Notes under the pieces: model-generated
What the model was told of the DNA's origin: nothing
What the model saw: only the letters and a program-made list of their open reading frames with translations
Databases searched by the model: none
Assembly: GCA_963663005.2 (NCBI GenBank)
Contig: CAXXHH010000003.1
Coordinates: 372,001-436,000, forward strand
Direction of reading: 5' to 3'
Source of the DNA: CAINVV01 sp963663005
Lineage (GTDB): Bacteria > Bacteroidota > Bacteroidia > Bacteroidales > Prolixibacteraceae
Length of the DNA stretch: 64,000 nt
Made by a program: the position numbers and the translations under genes
Shown here: piece by piece, positions 28,780 to 37,829 of the stretch
How positions within the stretch are numbered: the first letter of the stretch is position 1
Layout of the letters: each line of letters opens with the position of its first letter

Positions 28780-29892
28780 TTAATTGGTTACTCTAATGTT
28801 GTCAATATAGATAACTTCTCCGAGCCCTTTGTTTGGTCTGTTGTAGTTAATGTTGAACTGTTTGTATTTAGCTCCTGTTGGAATAGCTGGATCAGCTCCA
28901 CCTGTAACAGTATCAAAAACCAGTTCTTCCCATTGGTTCTTCACAGTTGTTGCCACAAAAAGGGCTGTGTTTGGTGCACCGTTCGGAGATGCTTGCAACT
29001 CTATACCAACTTTTTTACCAACCTCAGTTGCATACACCAACATTTTTATTTTGGTTCCTGCACTCAAATCCAATGCAACATCAAGTGGCTTCCAGATACC
29101 TGCCCACTCTTCTGCTCCTACTGGTTTTTCCCATTTTGCAACTTTAGCAGAGGTATTCAACCCTGTTGGGAATGGATTGGCTACGATTGAAAAGTTTACA
29201 CCACCAAATGTTCCGCCAGCCATGTAATTTTGAGAAGCTAATTCACATGTATAAGGCAATGCAAGCGGATCAAAGATAATGATGTTGCTTGTAGTCTCTG
29301 TTTTTGCGGCTCCGCCACTCAATGCAACAACTTTGACAGTATAAGCACCACCAACGGCATATTTGTGCGCCGGGGTAGTTGCACCGATTGCCAGAGCTGT
29401 TGGAGTTTCATTTGCCACGTCTCCAAAATACACCTGGAAAGATGCAGCATAATCAGCAGTAGCAGAAACGGCTACAGTGTATCCGGAAACAGCAGCAGTA
29501 ACCGCTAGTTTTTCAGGAGCCCTGTATGTGACTGTCAATGGATATGTTGTAGAAGTTTCCTTACCGGCAATATCTGTTGCAGTAATAACCACAGAATAGG
29601 CACCCTCTGGATATGCATGAGTCGTATTTCCACCGGCAACAACTGTAGCAGATGCCGCTGCACCTGTACCATGTCCGTAGTTTACCAGAAAAGAAGTAAC
29701 GCCCTCTCCTACCGGAGTAATTTTCACTTTACCAGAATTATCAGTGCTGATATCGAAGATTTTGTTGAGGTTTGCTGATGCGGCCGATTTTAAAAACGAC
29801 AGATCCGGATCAATACCATCTTTTAGTGTACAGCTTGCCGCTGAAATAAGAAGCAGAAATGCAAAGCTGTATATGAATGTTATTTTCTTCAT
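28780..29892 (-). CDS. PKD-domain surface glycan-binding lipoprotein
   Basis: Lipoprotein of 370 aa, lipobox ISAASC near residue 21. Two PKD-like domains follow (about 40-120 and 125-205; the first contains FLVNYGHGTG and TTHAYPEGAYSVVITATD). The C-terminal module (about 210-370) ends GEVIYIDNIRVTN, the pattern of carbohydrate-binding jelly rolls. It is unusually rich in Ala, Thr and Val. The gene sits 25 bases after susD and 10 bases before the next binding lipoprotein. It is expected to help capture beta-glucan at the surface; no enzymatic residues are visible. Confidence 0.8.
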   Translation of the reverse strand: MKKITFIYSFAFLLLISAASCTLKDGIDPDLSFLKSAASANLNKIFDISTDNSGKVKITPVGEGVTSFLVNYGHGTGAAASATVVAGGNTTHAYPEGAYSVVITATDIAGKETSTTYPLTVTYRAPEKLAVTAAVSGYTVAVSATADYAASFQVYFGDVANETPTALAIGATTPAHKYAVGGAYTVKVVALSGGAAKTETTSNIIIFDPLALPYTCELASQNYMAGGTFGGVNFSIVANPFPTGLNTSAKVAKWEKPVGAEEWAGIWKPLDVALDLSAGTKIKMLVYATEVGKKVGIELQASPNGAPNTALFVATTVKNQWEELVFDTVTGGADPAIPTGAKYKQFNINYNRPNKGLGEVIYIDNIRVTN

Positions 29893-29917
29893 GTTTGTAT
29901 CAATTTTAAATAACTAA

Positions 29918-31432
29918 TTAATTGTAACCAGGATTTTGCACCAATTTGGTACCTTGTAATTCTCTGTAAGGAATAGGGAATACCTCATTCTTACCAGCAA
30001 CGAAACCTCTTGTACCTAACTTAGAAGCTGCATCACCCCATCTTACAAGGTCAAAAAAGCGGTGGCCTTCACCAGCCAGTTCCAATCTTCGCTCAGCCTT
30101 GATGGCTGCCATTGATACAGGAACAGAAGTCAGTCCAACTCTTGCACGAACTGCATCAAGCAACGCCTGTGCTCTTGCGCCAGTTGCTCCCAATGCTTCA
30201 GCCTCCATCAAATAGGTGTCGGCCAGACGGATTGCATAAGAATCCTGTTTGTAATTCAGAACCTGGTCGCCCGGTCCTGTAGATACATCCGATTGACGTG
30301 GCAAAAATTTGTTCAGGAAGTAACCTGTATCCATATATCCACCGATATAATCAGCTTTTTTGGCTGCTTGCAGCGCTTTCAAATCAAACACGGTAGCTCC
30401 AAATCTTGGATCAGCCTTGATAGCGTCATAGAAATCTTGCGTAAATACGTTGAAACTCCATCCGGAAGGAAGATCCGGTGCCGAAGAACCGGCAGGTCTT
30501 GAATAACTTCTTGGACCAACCATTACACAAACTGAGTTACCCTCGTCACTACTGCTACCCCAGTTTCCCCAACCGGATGCACCAGTGCTGCTATGTGACA
30601 CTTCTAAAATTGATTCGGTATTGAATTTATTGCTTGTAACCCAAAGATCACTGTAATTGGCAAGGAGTCTGTAACCATATTGGCTAGTTCCTCCGGGAGT
30701 TCCGTTTACCAATGCAAACTGTGCAGCTGCAAGAGCTCCTTTGTTTTCATAGAGGTAAACTTTTCCAAGAATTGCCTGCGCGGCGCCCTTGTTCAAACGT
30801 CCTGCCTCAGATGCAGCAGAAACCGTTGCTGGCAGATCAGTAATAGCCTCTGTGAGGTCTTTCTCAATCTGGGTGTAGATAGCAGCAGGCGTTGCCTGTG
30901 TAACCTCATACATATTTGTCGCCGTCAAAGGATCCAGGATTAGTGGAACGTTTTTGAACATTCTGACGAGATTAAAATAGTAGTATGCACGTAAGGCTTT
31001 GGTCTCAGCTGCAAATCTGGCTTTCAAAGTTGCGTCCATGGTTACGCCTGACAGCTTAGACAAAAGCGTATTTGCCCTGAAGACTCCCTGATAATGATCA
31101 CTCCAGAAACTTCCCGGCATAATAACAGCATTCAAGGTATAGTTTGAGAAACCCTGAATACCGGCACCGTCAGTAGCTCCACCACCACCGGCATAGTTAT
31201 CATCAGAACCTGCGTTCATCATTGTGATCATGTTCTCAAAACCACCCGAATTTTTCCGCAGTACATCATATACACCTACCAGTGCAGAATATGCCTGATC
31301 TTTGTCAGCGTAGTAGTTAGCCGAAAGAAATTGTCCCTTCGGTTGTATCTCCAAAAATGCCTTGTCGCATGAACCTAATGTCACCATCATGCCCGCTGCA
31401 AGGAATAAGTATTTTATTACTTTTTCTTTCAT
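29918..31432 (-). CDS. RagB/SusD family lipoprotein of the glucan PUL
   Basis: SusD-like surface lipoprotein, 504 aa, lipobox VTLGSC near residue 22, followed by FLEIQPKG, a typical SusD start. TPR-like helices run through the middle (KALRAYYYFNLVRMFKNVPLI in pattern). The C-terminal ERRLELAGEGHRFFDLVRWG and PIPYRELQ motifs are classical SusD blocks. It is 12 bases from the susC stop, so translation is closely linked. It should bind beta-1,3-glucan oligosaccharides and form the lid of the SusC transporter. Confidence 0.97.
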   Translation of the reverse strand: MKEKVIKYLFLAAGMMVTLGSCDKAFLEIQPKGQFLSANYYADKDQAYSALVGVYDVLRKNSGGFENMITMMNAGSDDNYAGGGGATDGAGIQGFSNYTLNAVIMPGSFWSDHYQGVFRANTLLSKLSGVTMDATLKARFAAETKALRAYYYFNLVRMFKNVPLILDPLTATNMYEVTQATPAAIYTQIEKDLTEAITDLPATVSAASEAGRLNKGAAQAILGKVYLYENKGALAAAQFALVNGTPGGTSQYGYRLLANYSDLWVTSNKFNTESILEVSHSSTGASGWGNWGSSSDEGNSVCVMVGPRSYSRPAGSSAPDLPSGWSFNVFTQDFYDAIKADPRFGATVFDLKALQAAKKADYIGGYMDTGYFLNKFLPRQSDVSTGPGDQVLNYKQDSYAIRLADTYLMEAEALGATGARAQALLDAVRARVGLTSVPVSMAAIKAERRLELAGEGHRFFDLVRWGDAASKLGTRGFVAGKNEVFPIPYRELQGTKLVQNPGYN

Positions 31433-31444
31433 ATCAGTCTGTTT

Positions 31445-34400
31445 TTAAAAATTTAATTGAACACCAAGCATGAGTGAACGCGCCTGAGGATAAACACCCT
31501 TATCGATACCAAAAACTCCACCACCAATTTCAGGGTCATATCCAGTATATTTGGTCATTGTGAATAAATTTTCAGCCGACAGGTAGAAACGAACTTTGTT
31601 CGCGCTAATCTTGTTGATTAAGCCAGCAGGTAGAGAATACCCAAGCTGAACAACTTTAAGCCGGATATAGTCGCCTTTCTCCAAATAGAAATCAGACATT
31701 TTGCCGAAGTTTCCGTTCGCATCGTTGCTGGTTAAGCGTGGGTATGTTGTAGAAGTACCTTCGCCTGTCCAACGGCTTAAAGCTACTGTTTGCCAGTTTG
31801 AGTTGCTGATATCCAAACGACGCAATCCCTGGAAGATTTTATTACCAGCTGCACCCGAAGCGAATACCATCAAGTCAAAGTTTTTGTAATCAAAATTCAA
31901 GGTCAAACCAAATGTGTATTTAGGCAAACTTGTTCCAAGAAACTGCTTGTCCAGGTCTGTAATAGTTCCATCACCATTTGTATCAATCCATTTGAAATCA
32001 CCTGGCACAGCGTTTGGCTGAATCATTGCGCCCTTAGAGTCTGTGTAAGCCTTGATCTCAGCTGCATTCTGGAAGATACCTGCTGTCTTGAAACCATAGA
32101 ATTCGTTGTACGATTGACCTTGTTGTGTTCTGGTAACGGCTCCCATTGATTGGAATGAGGCATCACCCGTAATATAGTTTGCATCAGCAGCTACATAGGT
32201 AACCGTGTTTTTCAGATAAGCAATGTTACCATTGGCTGAAAAATTAAGCTGACCCAATTTTTTGGCATAGCTAAGCTCTAATTCCAAACCTTTATTTTCC
32301 ATGTCGGCAATATTACCTACAGGAGAGGAGGAAACGCCTACATAACCGGGAATTGTGATCGGCCGAAGGATACCGGATGTTTTCTTTTGGTAGTAATCCA
32401 GTGTCACATTCAGCGTTTTAAAGAGTCTGGCTTCAAAACCAATATTTGCCTGTGAAGTTTCCTCCCAGCGCAGATCCGGATTATCCAATGATGCAGGTGA
32501 GTAACCGGTTGTAATATTACCACCGTTACCTACCGTATAGTTGAAACCACCGCCGACAGTTGCAAGATAACCGAAATCGCGGATAGCATCGTTACCTACG
32601 ACACCGTATCCACCTCTGATTTTCAAAGAATTAACGATGTCATTTGCTTTCCAGAAATCTTCTTTAGAAACAATCCAACCTAAAGAGAAAGATGGGAATA
32701 CACCATATTTGTTATTTGTCCCGAACCTGGATGAACCGTCACGACGATAGATTCCCGTAAAAAGATATTTCTCTTTGTAGTTGTAGTTCACACGGGCAAA
32801 TAGAGAAGAAAGCTTGTGTAATGTATTTTCTGAAGCCCATCCTGTTTTATCGGTTGCTGCAGGAATATTGAAATTATAAGAAGCATCCTTGTAACTTGTA
32901 ACAGGAAGGTTGTACAGTGTAACACCCTGGCCTCCACCGTTGTTGTCTACATACATTGCTTGTCCTAACAACACATTGAAGCTGTGGTCGGTGATTTGCC
33001 TTGTATAGGTGATGGTATTTTCAACGTTGTAGTTAAAAACGTTGTTGTCATTCTTGTAAATACTATTTCTCAATACCTGATTAGTAGCACTTAAATAGGA
33101 TACAGGATTAAAACCCTGGTCGCCCCAATAAGCTAATTTAGCACCAACAGAAGATTTAACGATAAGATCTTTCGTAATGGCAGCCTGTAAATAGGCATTT
33201 CCAACGAAGTTATCCGACCAGCCAAATTGACCGCGTTTTGTTTCAATATACGCAAGTGGATTCGTCATTTCCTGACCAACGATTGAAGAAATTCCATAAG
33301 GATTACCGTTAGGATCCCTGATTACAGGATTTACACTATATGGAGCCAAAGCAGCTTGCGCCGGATCAGTAATCACAATCTGTGTAATTGGATCAAGGTT
33401 GATAGCAGAACTGAGCGGACCGCCAAATTCGCTGTTTGTATTTCCAATTCCTAATTGCTTTTGATGAGTATATCCTACAGTCTCACCGAAAGTGAAAATT
33501 TTGGAAATTTTGTGTGTAGAGTTAAGTCGGAAATTCTTTTGATTGAAATTGGATATGTCTGTAGCAACAATACCTTGTTGATCCTGAATACCCAATGAAA
33601 AATAGAAAGTAGACTTATCATTACCACCACTTAAACTTAATTCGTGGGAATAACGACTTGCACTATTATTAAAGATTGCTTTTTGCCAGTCGGTACCAAC
33701 ACCGAGTGCGCCAATATTGTTGAAAACCAAATTGCCACCACCGGCGACAGATCTTTCATTCAACAAAGCTGCATACTGAGTTGCGTTGAGAAGGTTAAGC
33801 ATCTTGGCAGGACCGGATGTTCCGTAAAAACCGTTGTAGCTAACACTCAATTTACCGACCGAACCTTTTTTCGTTGTAACCATGATTACACCGGTTGCTG
33901 CCCGTGTTCCGTAAATTGCAGCAGATGCTGCATCTTTCAATACTTCGATTGACTCAATATCCGATTGATTAAGATAGCCAATACCACCAGCATCAACGAC
34001 AACACCGTCGACAACCCACAAAGGATTGTTTCCGCCGTCACCAAAGGTTGTGACACCCCTGACCCGTATTGTTGAACTGGATCCTGGCTGACCTGAAGTC
34101 GCTGCCACGGTTACACCGGATACCCTGCCCTGGAGAGCATTATCGATGCGACCTGGTGAAACTTTCTCAAGATCCTTGGCCTTAACGCTGGAAATGGCGC
34201 CGGTAACAACGCTTTTCTTTTGAGTACCGTAACCAACAACTACAACTTCCTCGATTGCTTCTGTTGCAGAAGTAAGCGCTACATTGATGGTTGTCCTGTT
34301 GTTGACAGCAACCTCCTGAGTCTTCAGTCCTACGAAAGAAAATATAAGAATGGAATTTCCCTGAACCTTTAACGTATATGCTCCGTCAAGATTGGTTGTA

Positions 34401-34552
34401 ATTCCGGTTGTTTTTCCTTTTACGACAACTGTCGCTCCGGGAATAGGCTGCCCATCATCAGCAGATGTGACAACACCCTTTACATTAAGCTCTTGTGCGT
34501 ATACAGCAAAAGAGCTTAAAAAAAACAAAAGAGCAAAAATCGTTTGTTTCAT
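31445..34552 (-). CDS. SusC/RagA family TonB-linked outer membrane protein of the glucan PUL
   Basis: TonB-dependent importer of 1035 aa. A signal peptide (about residues 1-19), a carboxypeptidase-regulatory-like domain (about 22-105), the plug (about 110-225, with VVVGYGTQKKSVVTGAI) and a 22-strand-type barrel ending MLGVQLNF are present. Unlike the receptor in the sulfatase PUL it has no STN domain. It should therefore not signal to a FecR protein, in agreement with control by the upstream propeller/LuxR regulator. Expected to import beta-glucan oligosaccharides. Confidence 0.97.
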   Translation of the reverse strand: MKQTIFALLFFLSSFAVYAQELNVKGVVTSADDGQPIPGATVVVKGKTTGITTNLDGAYTLKVQGNSILIFSFVGLKTQEVAVNNRTTINVALTSATEAIEEVVVVGYGTQKKSVVTGAISSVKAKDLEKVSPGRIDNALQGRVSGVTVAATSGQPGSSSTIRVRGVTTFGDGGNNPLWVVDGVVVDAGGIGYLNQSDIESIEVLKDAASAAIYGTRAATGVIMVTTKKGSVGKLSVSYNGFYGTSGPAKMLNLLNATQYAALLNERSVAGGGNLVFNNIGALGVGTDWQKAIFNNSASRYSHELSLSGGNDKSTFYFSLGIQDQQGIVATDISNFNQKNFRLNSTHKISKIFTFGETVGYTHQKQLGIGNTNSEFGGPLSSAINLDPITQIVITDPAQAALAPYSVNPVIRDPNGNPYGISSIVGQEMTNPLAYIETKRGQFGWSDNFVGNAYLQAAITKDLIVKSSVGAKLAYWGDQGFNPVSYLSATNQVLRNSIYKNDNNVFNYNVENTITYTRQITDHSFNVLLGQAMYVDNNGGGQGVTLYNLPVTSYKDASYNFNIPAATDKTGWASENTLHKLSSLFARVNYNYKEKYLFTGIYRRDGSSRFGTNNKYGVFPSFSLGWIVSKEDFWKANDIVNSLKIRGGYGVVGNDAIRDFGYLATVGGGFNYTVGNGGNITTGYSPASLDNPDLRWEETSQANIGFEARLFKTLNVTLDYYQKKTSGILRPITIPGYVGVSSSPVGNIADMENKGLELELSYAKKLGQLNFSANGNIAYLKNTVTYVAADANYITGDASFQSMGAVTRTQQGQSYNEFYGFKTAGIFQNAAEIKAYTDSKGAMIQPNAVPGDFKWIDTNGDGTITDLDKQFLGTSLPKYTFGLTLNFDYKNFDLMVFASGAAGNKIFQGLRRLDISNSNWQTVALSRWTGEGTSTTYPRLTSNDANGNFGKMSDFYLEKGDYIRLKVVQLGYSLPAGLINKISANKVRFYLSAENLFTMTKYTGYDPEIGGGVFGIDKGVYPQARSLMLGVQLNF

Positions 34553-34816
34553 AAATTTTAATAAATGTTAGAAATAATTAACCTACATAATTCGGGAACG
34601 GATCCCCGATGTTTATAATGGGTACAATTTTAACACTTATTAATAATATAAAACTATTTTTTACTACATCAAAAATACAACATCAATTAATTGTTAATAC
34701 ATCAATAATACATCAGAAAAAAATCAAATTATTGATTACTATTTATTTATAAAAAATATATGAAATAGATTATTACATCAGACAACCCAATGTTAAGAAA
34801 ATGTATTTCATCAACA
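34553..34816 (-). promoter_or_regulatory. susC control region with repeated ACATCA motifs and a candidate promoter
   Basis: This AT-rich 264-base gap holds five copies of ACATCA (starting near 34666, 34680, 34699, 34710 and 34775 on the plus strand), most preceded by T. On the minus strand a TATTTTTG box (34677-34670) fits the Bacteroidota -7 consensus TAnnTTTG, about 118 bases upstream of the susC ATG. Three repeats lie just upstream of this box. They are good candidates for operator sites of the neighbouring LuxR-HTH regulator. No gene is seen here. Confidence 0.5.
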
Positions 34817-37732
34817 CTAAAAATTGATGATAAAACTGGTCATATTAGTGTCACGATCAATTTCGAGCTTTTTCCGAACTCTGTAGCGGCAAATTTCTAC
34901 TCCCCGGACAGAAATATTCATTAAGGGAGCGATCTCTTTGGAGGAAATATTTAATCGCAGGTAGGCGCACAACCGCAATTCCTTCGGGGTGAGATTTGGA
35001 TAAGCGACTTTGAGTCTGTTCAAAAAATCTTCATGAACTTCATCGAAGGCAGACTCGAATACCTCCCACTGCTTGTTGTGATCAATATCCTTATCAATCT
35101 TCACGATGAGGGAGGAAATTTTGTCGTTCAGAGCTCCTTCATTTTGAGGTCGTTTCAACTTAAGCAGTTCGTCTTTTATGTTCAGGAGGAATTTGCTTTT
35201 CCGAATAAGATCCATTGTCTGATTTGCAAGTTCCTTGTCGCGATGGATCATATCAGCTTTTAGCTTCTCATTCTTCAGATTGATGATCTTTTTTTCATCT
35301 ATCAGCGCATTCCGAAGATACTCCTGTTCCTTCTGACGATAGGCCTGCAAATGCTTCAAACGGTCCTTCCTTTTGGATACTTCTATCCGCAGATAGATAA
35401 ACCAAATCATTCCGATAATGAACAGTAGTGAAAACATGAAATAGACCAAGTATGCAAAGACCGATTTATACCATGGGGGAAGCACGCTAAATTCGACCTG
35501 GTCGGCCAGACTCTCGGTACCCAACTGATTCCTGGCTTTGACCATAAATACGAAATCTCCTTCAGGCAGGTTTGTGTATTCGTTTGAGAAGGACGTGCTC
35601 CAAGTCGACCAGCTTTCTGTAAAACCGGATAATTTATAACTATACTCAATGTTACCCGGATTATCGTAGGTTGGTGACGAGTATATAAAGCGGAAAGCAT
35701 TTCTGGCAAATGGAAAAGCAAATTTTTTCCGCTTCTCTTTGCTCCGCTCTGCATAATTGTTACCATAATAGAATGTACTGTCGAGATGCAGGGCAATGGC
35801 TTTGGTGATATATGTTGAGAACTCGGGGCTGTGGATCGTTTCAATCAGCGGATTATAATGGGCAAATCCATCCTCTGTTCCAATAAAGTAATGTTCGTCA
35901 GTGAAGTCATAAATTGATTCAAATCCGCTGATAAATTTACCCGCCAAAATTGCGAACGGAATAGAGATATGCTGATACCGGAGGTCCTCCTTGATCTTGA
36001 ATACCCCTGCTCTGTTGACAGAATTAAACCACGCGATGTACCAGATATTACCTTTTTTATCCTCTTTCAGATAAGAGATATCCGTAACTGGTTGCAGCAA
36101 CTGATTAAAAAAGAAAGACTTTTCGAAATTATCATTCTGAACGTTATACTCGTATACACCTTGTTTTGACGTGAAGATGACCCTGTTTTTTATTTTATAA
36201 ACGTTAAGGTTGTAATTGGTAGGCAGACCGTCTTTAGATGTATAAAATTTCCATGAAATGACAGAATCGAGACTATTACTCAGACTGACTCTGTAAATTC
36301 CTTTGAAGCCATGACTCATCCATAAATCACCATTCTCATCCTCCTCAAAAACCCGGAAAGACTCGTTGAATCCTTTGATTTTCTTAAGAAAGCGCCAGTG
36401 TTTTCCATCCTTTTTGAATAACGTGAGCCCATTATACGTACCGCCGATCAAATATCCGGGATGTCGCTTAAGTTGAAGCAACTTCCATCCTCCCGGTGAC
36501 TGATCGATGATTGTGGCCTTTTCGCCTTCAATAGCAAAAGTGCCGTTATTGTGTCCGCACAGTAACTCCCCATCCTGTATTTCCAACGACCAAACCTGTC
36601 CCAAAGTACCTTCAATTAATCTAAAATTGTTTATTTGACCGGAGTCTTGCCAATCGGTCACAAACAATCCCTGGTTTGTTCCGAGATAAAGCTTTTTGTT
36701 GTGCACCATCGCAACATACCCCGCACCAATACCGTCCGGATTTTGCATAAACGTTATAGGGGAATTGACATTAACGTAATCAATCCCGTTATCCAGTCCA
36801 AGCCATAAATTCCCAGACCTATCGGCAAAAATGCTTAATATCGTATTGTTTTGCAGTCCATCCTTTTTGTAAAAATGCTGAACAATATTTCCATTGCGGT
36901 CGAGGATGAGAACGCCGTTTTGAATGGTTCCCACTGCATAATAGCGATCCTGGATTGTTGTGGCACAAAATATTTGATTCTTCTTCAGAAAGTCATTTAC
37001 AGATCCGCCCCAATCGGTCAGTGTCTTGTCATTAAAAAGGAACATTCCTTTATTCAGTGTGCCGATCAGAATGTCTTTTGAACCGAAAAGCGGCATCATA
37101 GACCAAATCTGCTCCCCGTTTAACCGGTCACATCCCGGAACTTTAACCAGATTCTTTCCATCATATTCAAACAATCCGGCTTCCGTATCATTAAAAAATA
37201 CCCGATCATTCACTTTAAAGGCATGGTGAAAGCGAACAGGCGCCTTTATGACAGAAATACTTGTGTCATTGGAACAGACAAACGCGCAGTTGTAGGATTG
37301 AAATATGACCTTATTCTCGTACGAAAAGACACTCCAGATGTCGTCGAAGTTCTGGTAGGCAGACGGTATAAACTTCTTTAAGGATTTGAAAACCATTTGA
37401 CCGTTCGGCAGACTTACCATCTTCCCCAACTCATTATAGGCTCCGACATAAATTTCGCCACTCTTATCAACAAACAATGCCCTGACAATTGAGGAATTAG
37501 GCATTTTATGAAGCAGCCATTGGTTTCCATCATACATGAGCAAACCTTCGTTGTTGGCAAAATAGATGAATCCCCTTTTGTCTTGCGTGATGGCCCAGTT
37601 CTGTGTGCCTGCCTTATATTCTCTCTTCGGGAAATTGCGGATAAAAGGCGTTCCAATTTTCTTTATCTCGGCCAAAGAAATGACGGGTAACAGCATTACC
37701 AGAAAAAAAATGACGCGGGCACATCTGACCAT
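34817..37732 (-). CDS. Membrane-spanning propeller/Y_Y_Y regulator with LuxR-type HTH
   Basis: One-component transmembrane regulator of 971 aa. I start it at ATG 37732-37730; the longer frame needs TTG. A signal peptide (to about residue 22), two-component-regulator-propeller repeats (about 30-640; e.g. FADRSGNLWLGLDNG), a Y_Y_Y domain (about 665-735; SYKLSGFTESWSTWS), a membrane segment (about 750-772), a coiled coil rich in Lys/Glu (about 780-880) and a LuxR-type helix-turn-helix at the end (PKELRLCAYLRLNISSKEI) are visible. No histidine kinase or receiver domain is present, so it is not a hybrid two-component sensor. The periplasmic part likely senses glucan oligosaccharides and the HTH activates susC downstream. 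Confidence 0.9.
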   Translation of the reverse strand: MVRCARVIFFLVMLLPVISLAEIKKIGTPFIRNFPKREYKAGTQNWAITQDKRGFIYFANNEGLLMYDGNQWLLHKMPNSSIVRALFVDKSGEIYVGAYNELGKMVSLPNGQMVFKSLKKFIPSAYQNFDDIWSVFSYENKVIFQSYNCAFVCSNDTSISVIKAPVRFHHAFKVNDRVFFNDTEAGLFEYDGKNLVKVPGCDRLNGEQIWSMMPLFGSKDILIGTLNKGMFLFNDKTLTDWGGSVNDFLKKNQIFCATTIQDRYYAVGTIQNGVLILDRNGNIVQHFYKKDGLQNNTILSIFADRSGNLWLGLDNGIDYVNVNSPITFMQNPDGIGAGYVAMVHNKKLYLGTNQGLFVTDWQDSGQINNFRLIEGTLGQVWSLEIQDGELLCGHNNGTFAIEGEKATIIDQSPGGWKLLQLKRHPGYLIGGTYNGLTLFKKDGKHWRFLKKIKGFNESFRVFEEDENGDLWMSHGFKGIYRVSLSNSLDSVISWKFYTSKDGLPTNYNLNVYKIKNRVIFTSKQGVYEYNVQNDNFEKSFFFNQLLQPVTDISYLKEDKKGNIWYIAWFNSVNRAGVFKIKEDLRYQHISIPFAILAGKFISGFESIYDFTDEHYFIGTEDGFAHYNPLIETIHSPEFSTYITKAIALHLDSTFYYGNNYAERSKEKRKKFAFPFARNAFRFIYSSPTYDNPGNIEYSYKLSGFTESWSTWSTSFSNEYTNLPEGDFVFMVKARNQLGTESLADQVEFSVLPPWYKSVFAYLVYFMFSLLFIIGMIWFIYLRIEVSKRKDRLKHLQAYRQKEQEYLRNALIDEKKIINLKNEKLKADMIHRDKELANQTMDLIRKSKFLLNIKDELLKLKRPQNEGALNDKISSLIVKIDKDIDHNKQWEVFESAFDEVHEDFLNRLKVAYPNLTPKELRLCAYLRLNISSKEIAPLMNISVRGVEICRYRVRKKLEIDRDTNMTSFIINF

Positions 37733-37769
37733 TTTCAACGCTTTTTCTTCAAAATTAATCTTTATATCG

Positions 37770-37808
37770 GAAAAAAATCCCGGTCTTGCATTTCACAAAA
37801 CCGGGATT
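37770..37808 (-). terminator. Intrinsic terminator after pepD
   Basis: AATCCCGG (37776-37783) pairs with CCGGGATT (37801-37808) around a 17-base loop. On the minus strand the stem is followed by seven T. It lies 22 bases after the pepD stop. Confidence 0.75.
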
Positions 37809-37829
37809 CCTCAAAAATCTGCGATTTAT

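Noticed and set aside
34665..34781. ACATCA repeats as a CRISPR array
   Set aside because: The repeated unit is only 6-8 bases, spacing is irregular and no cas gene is near.
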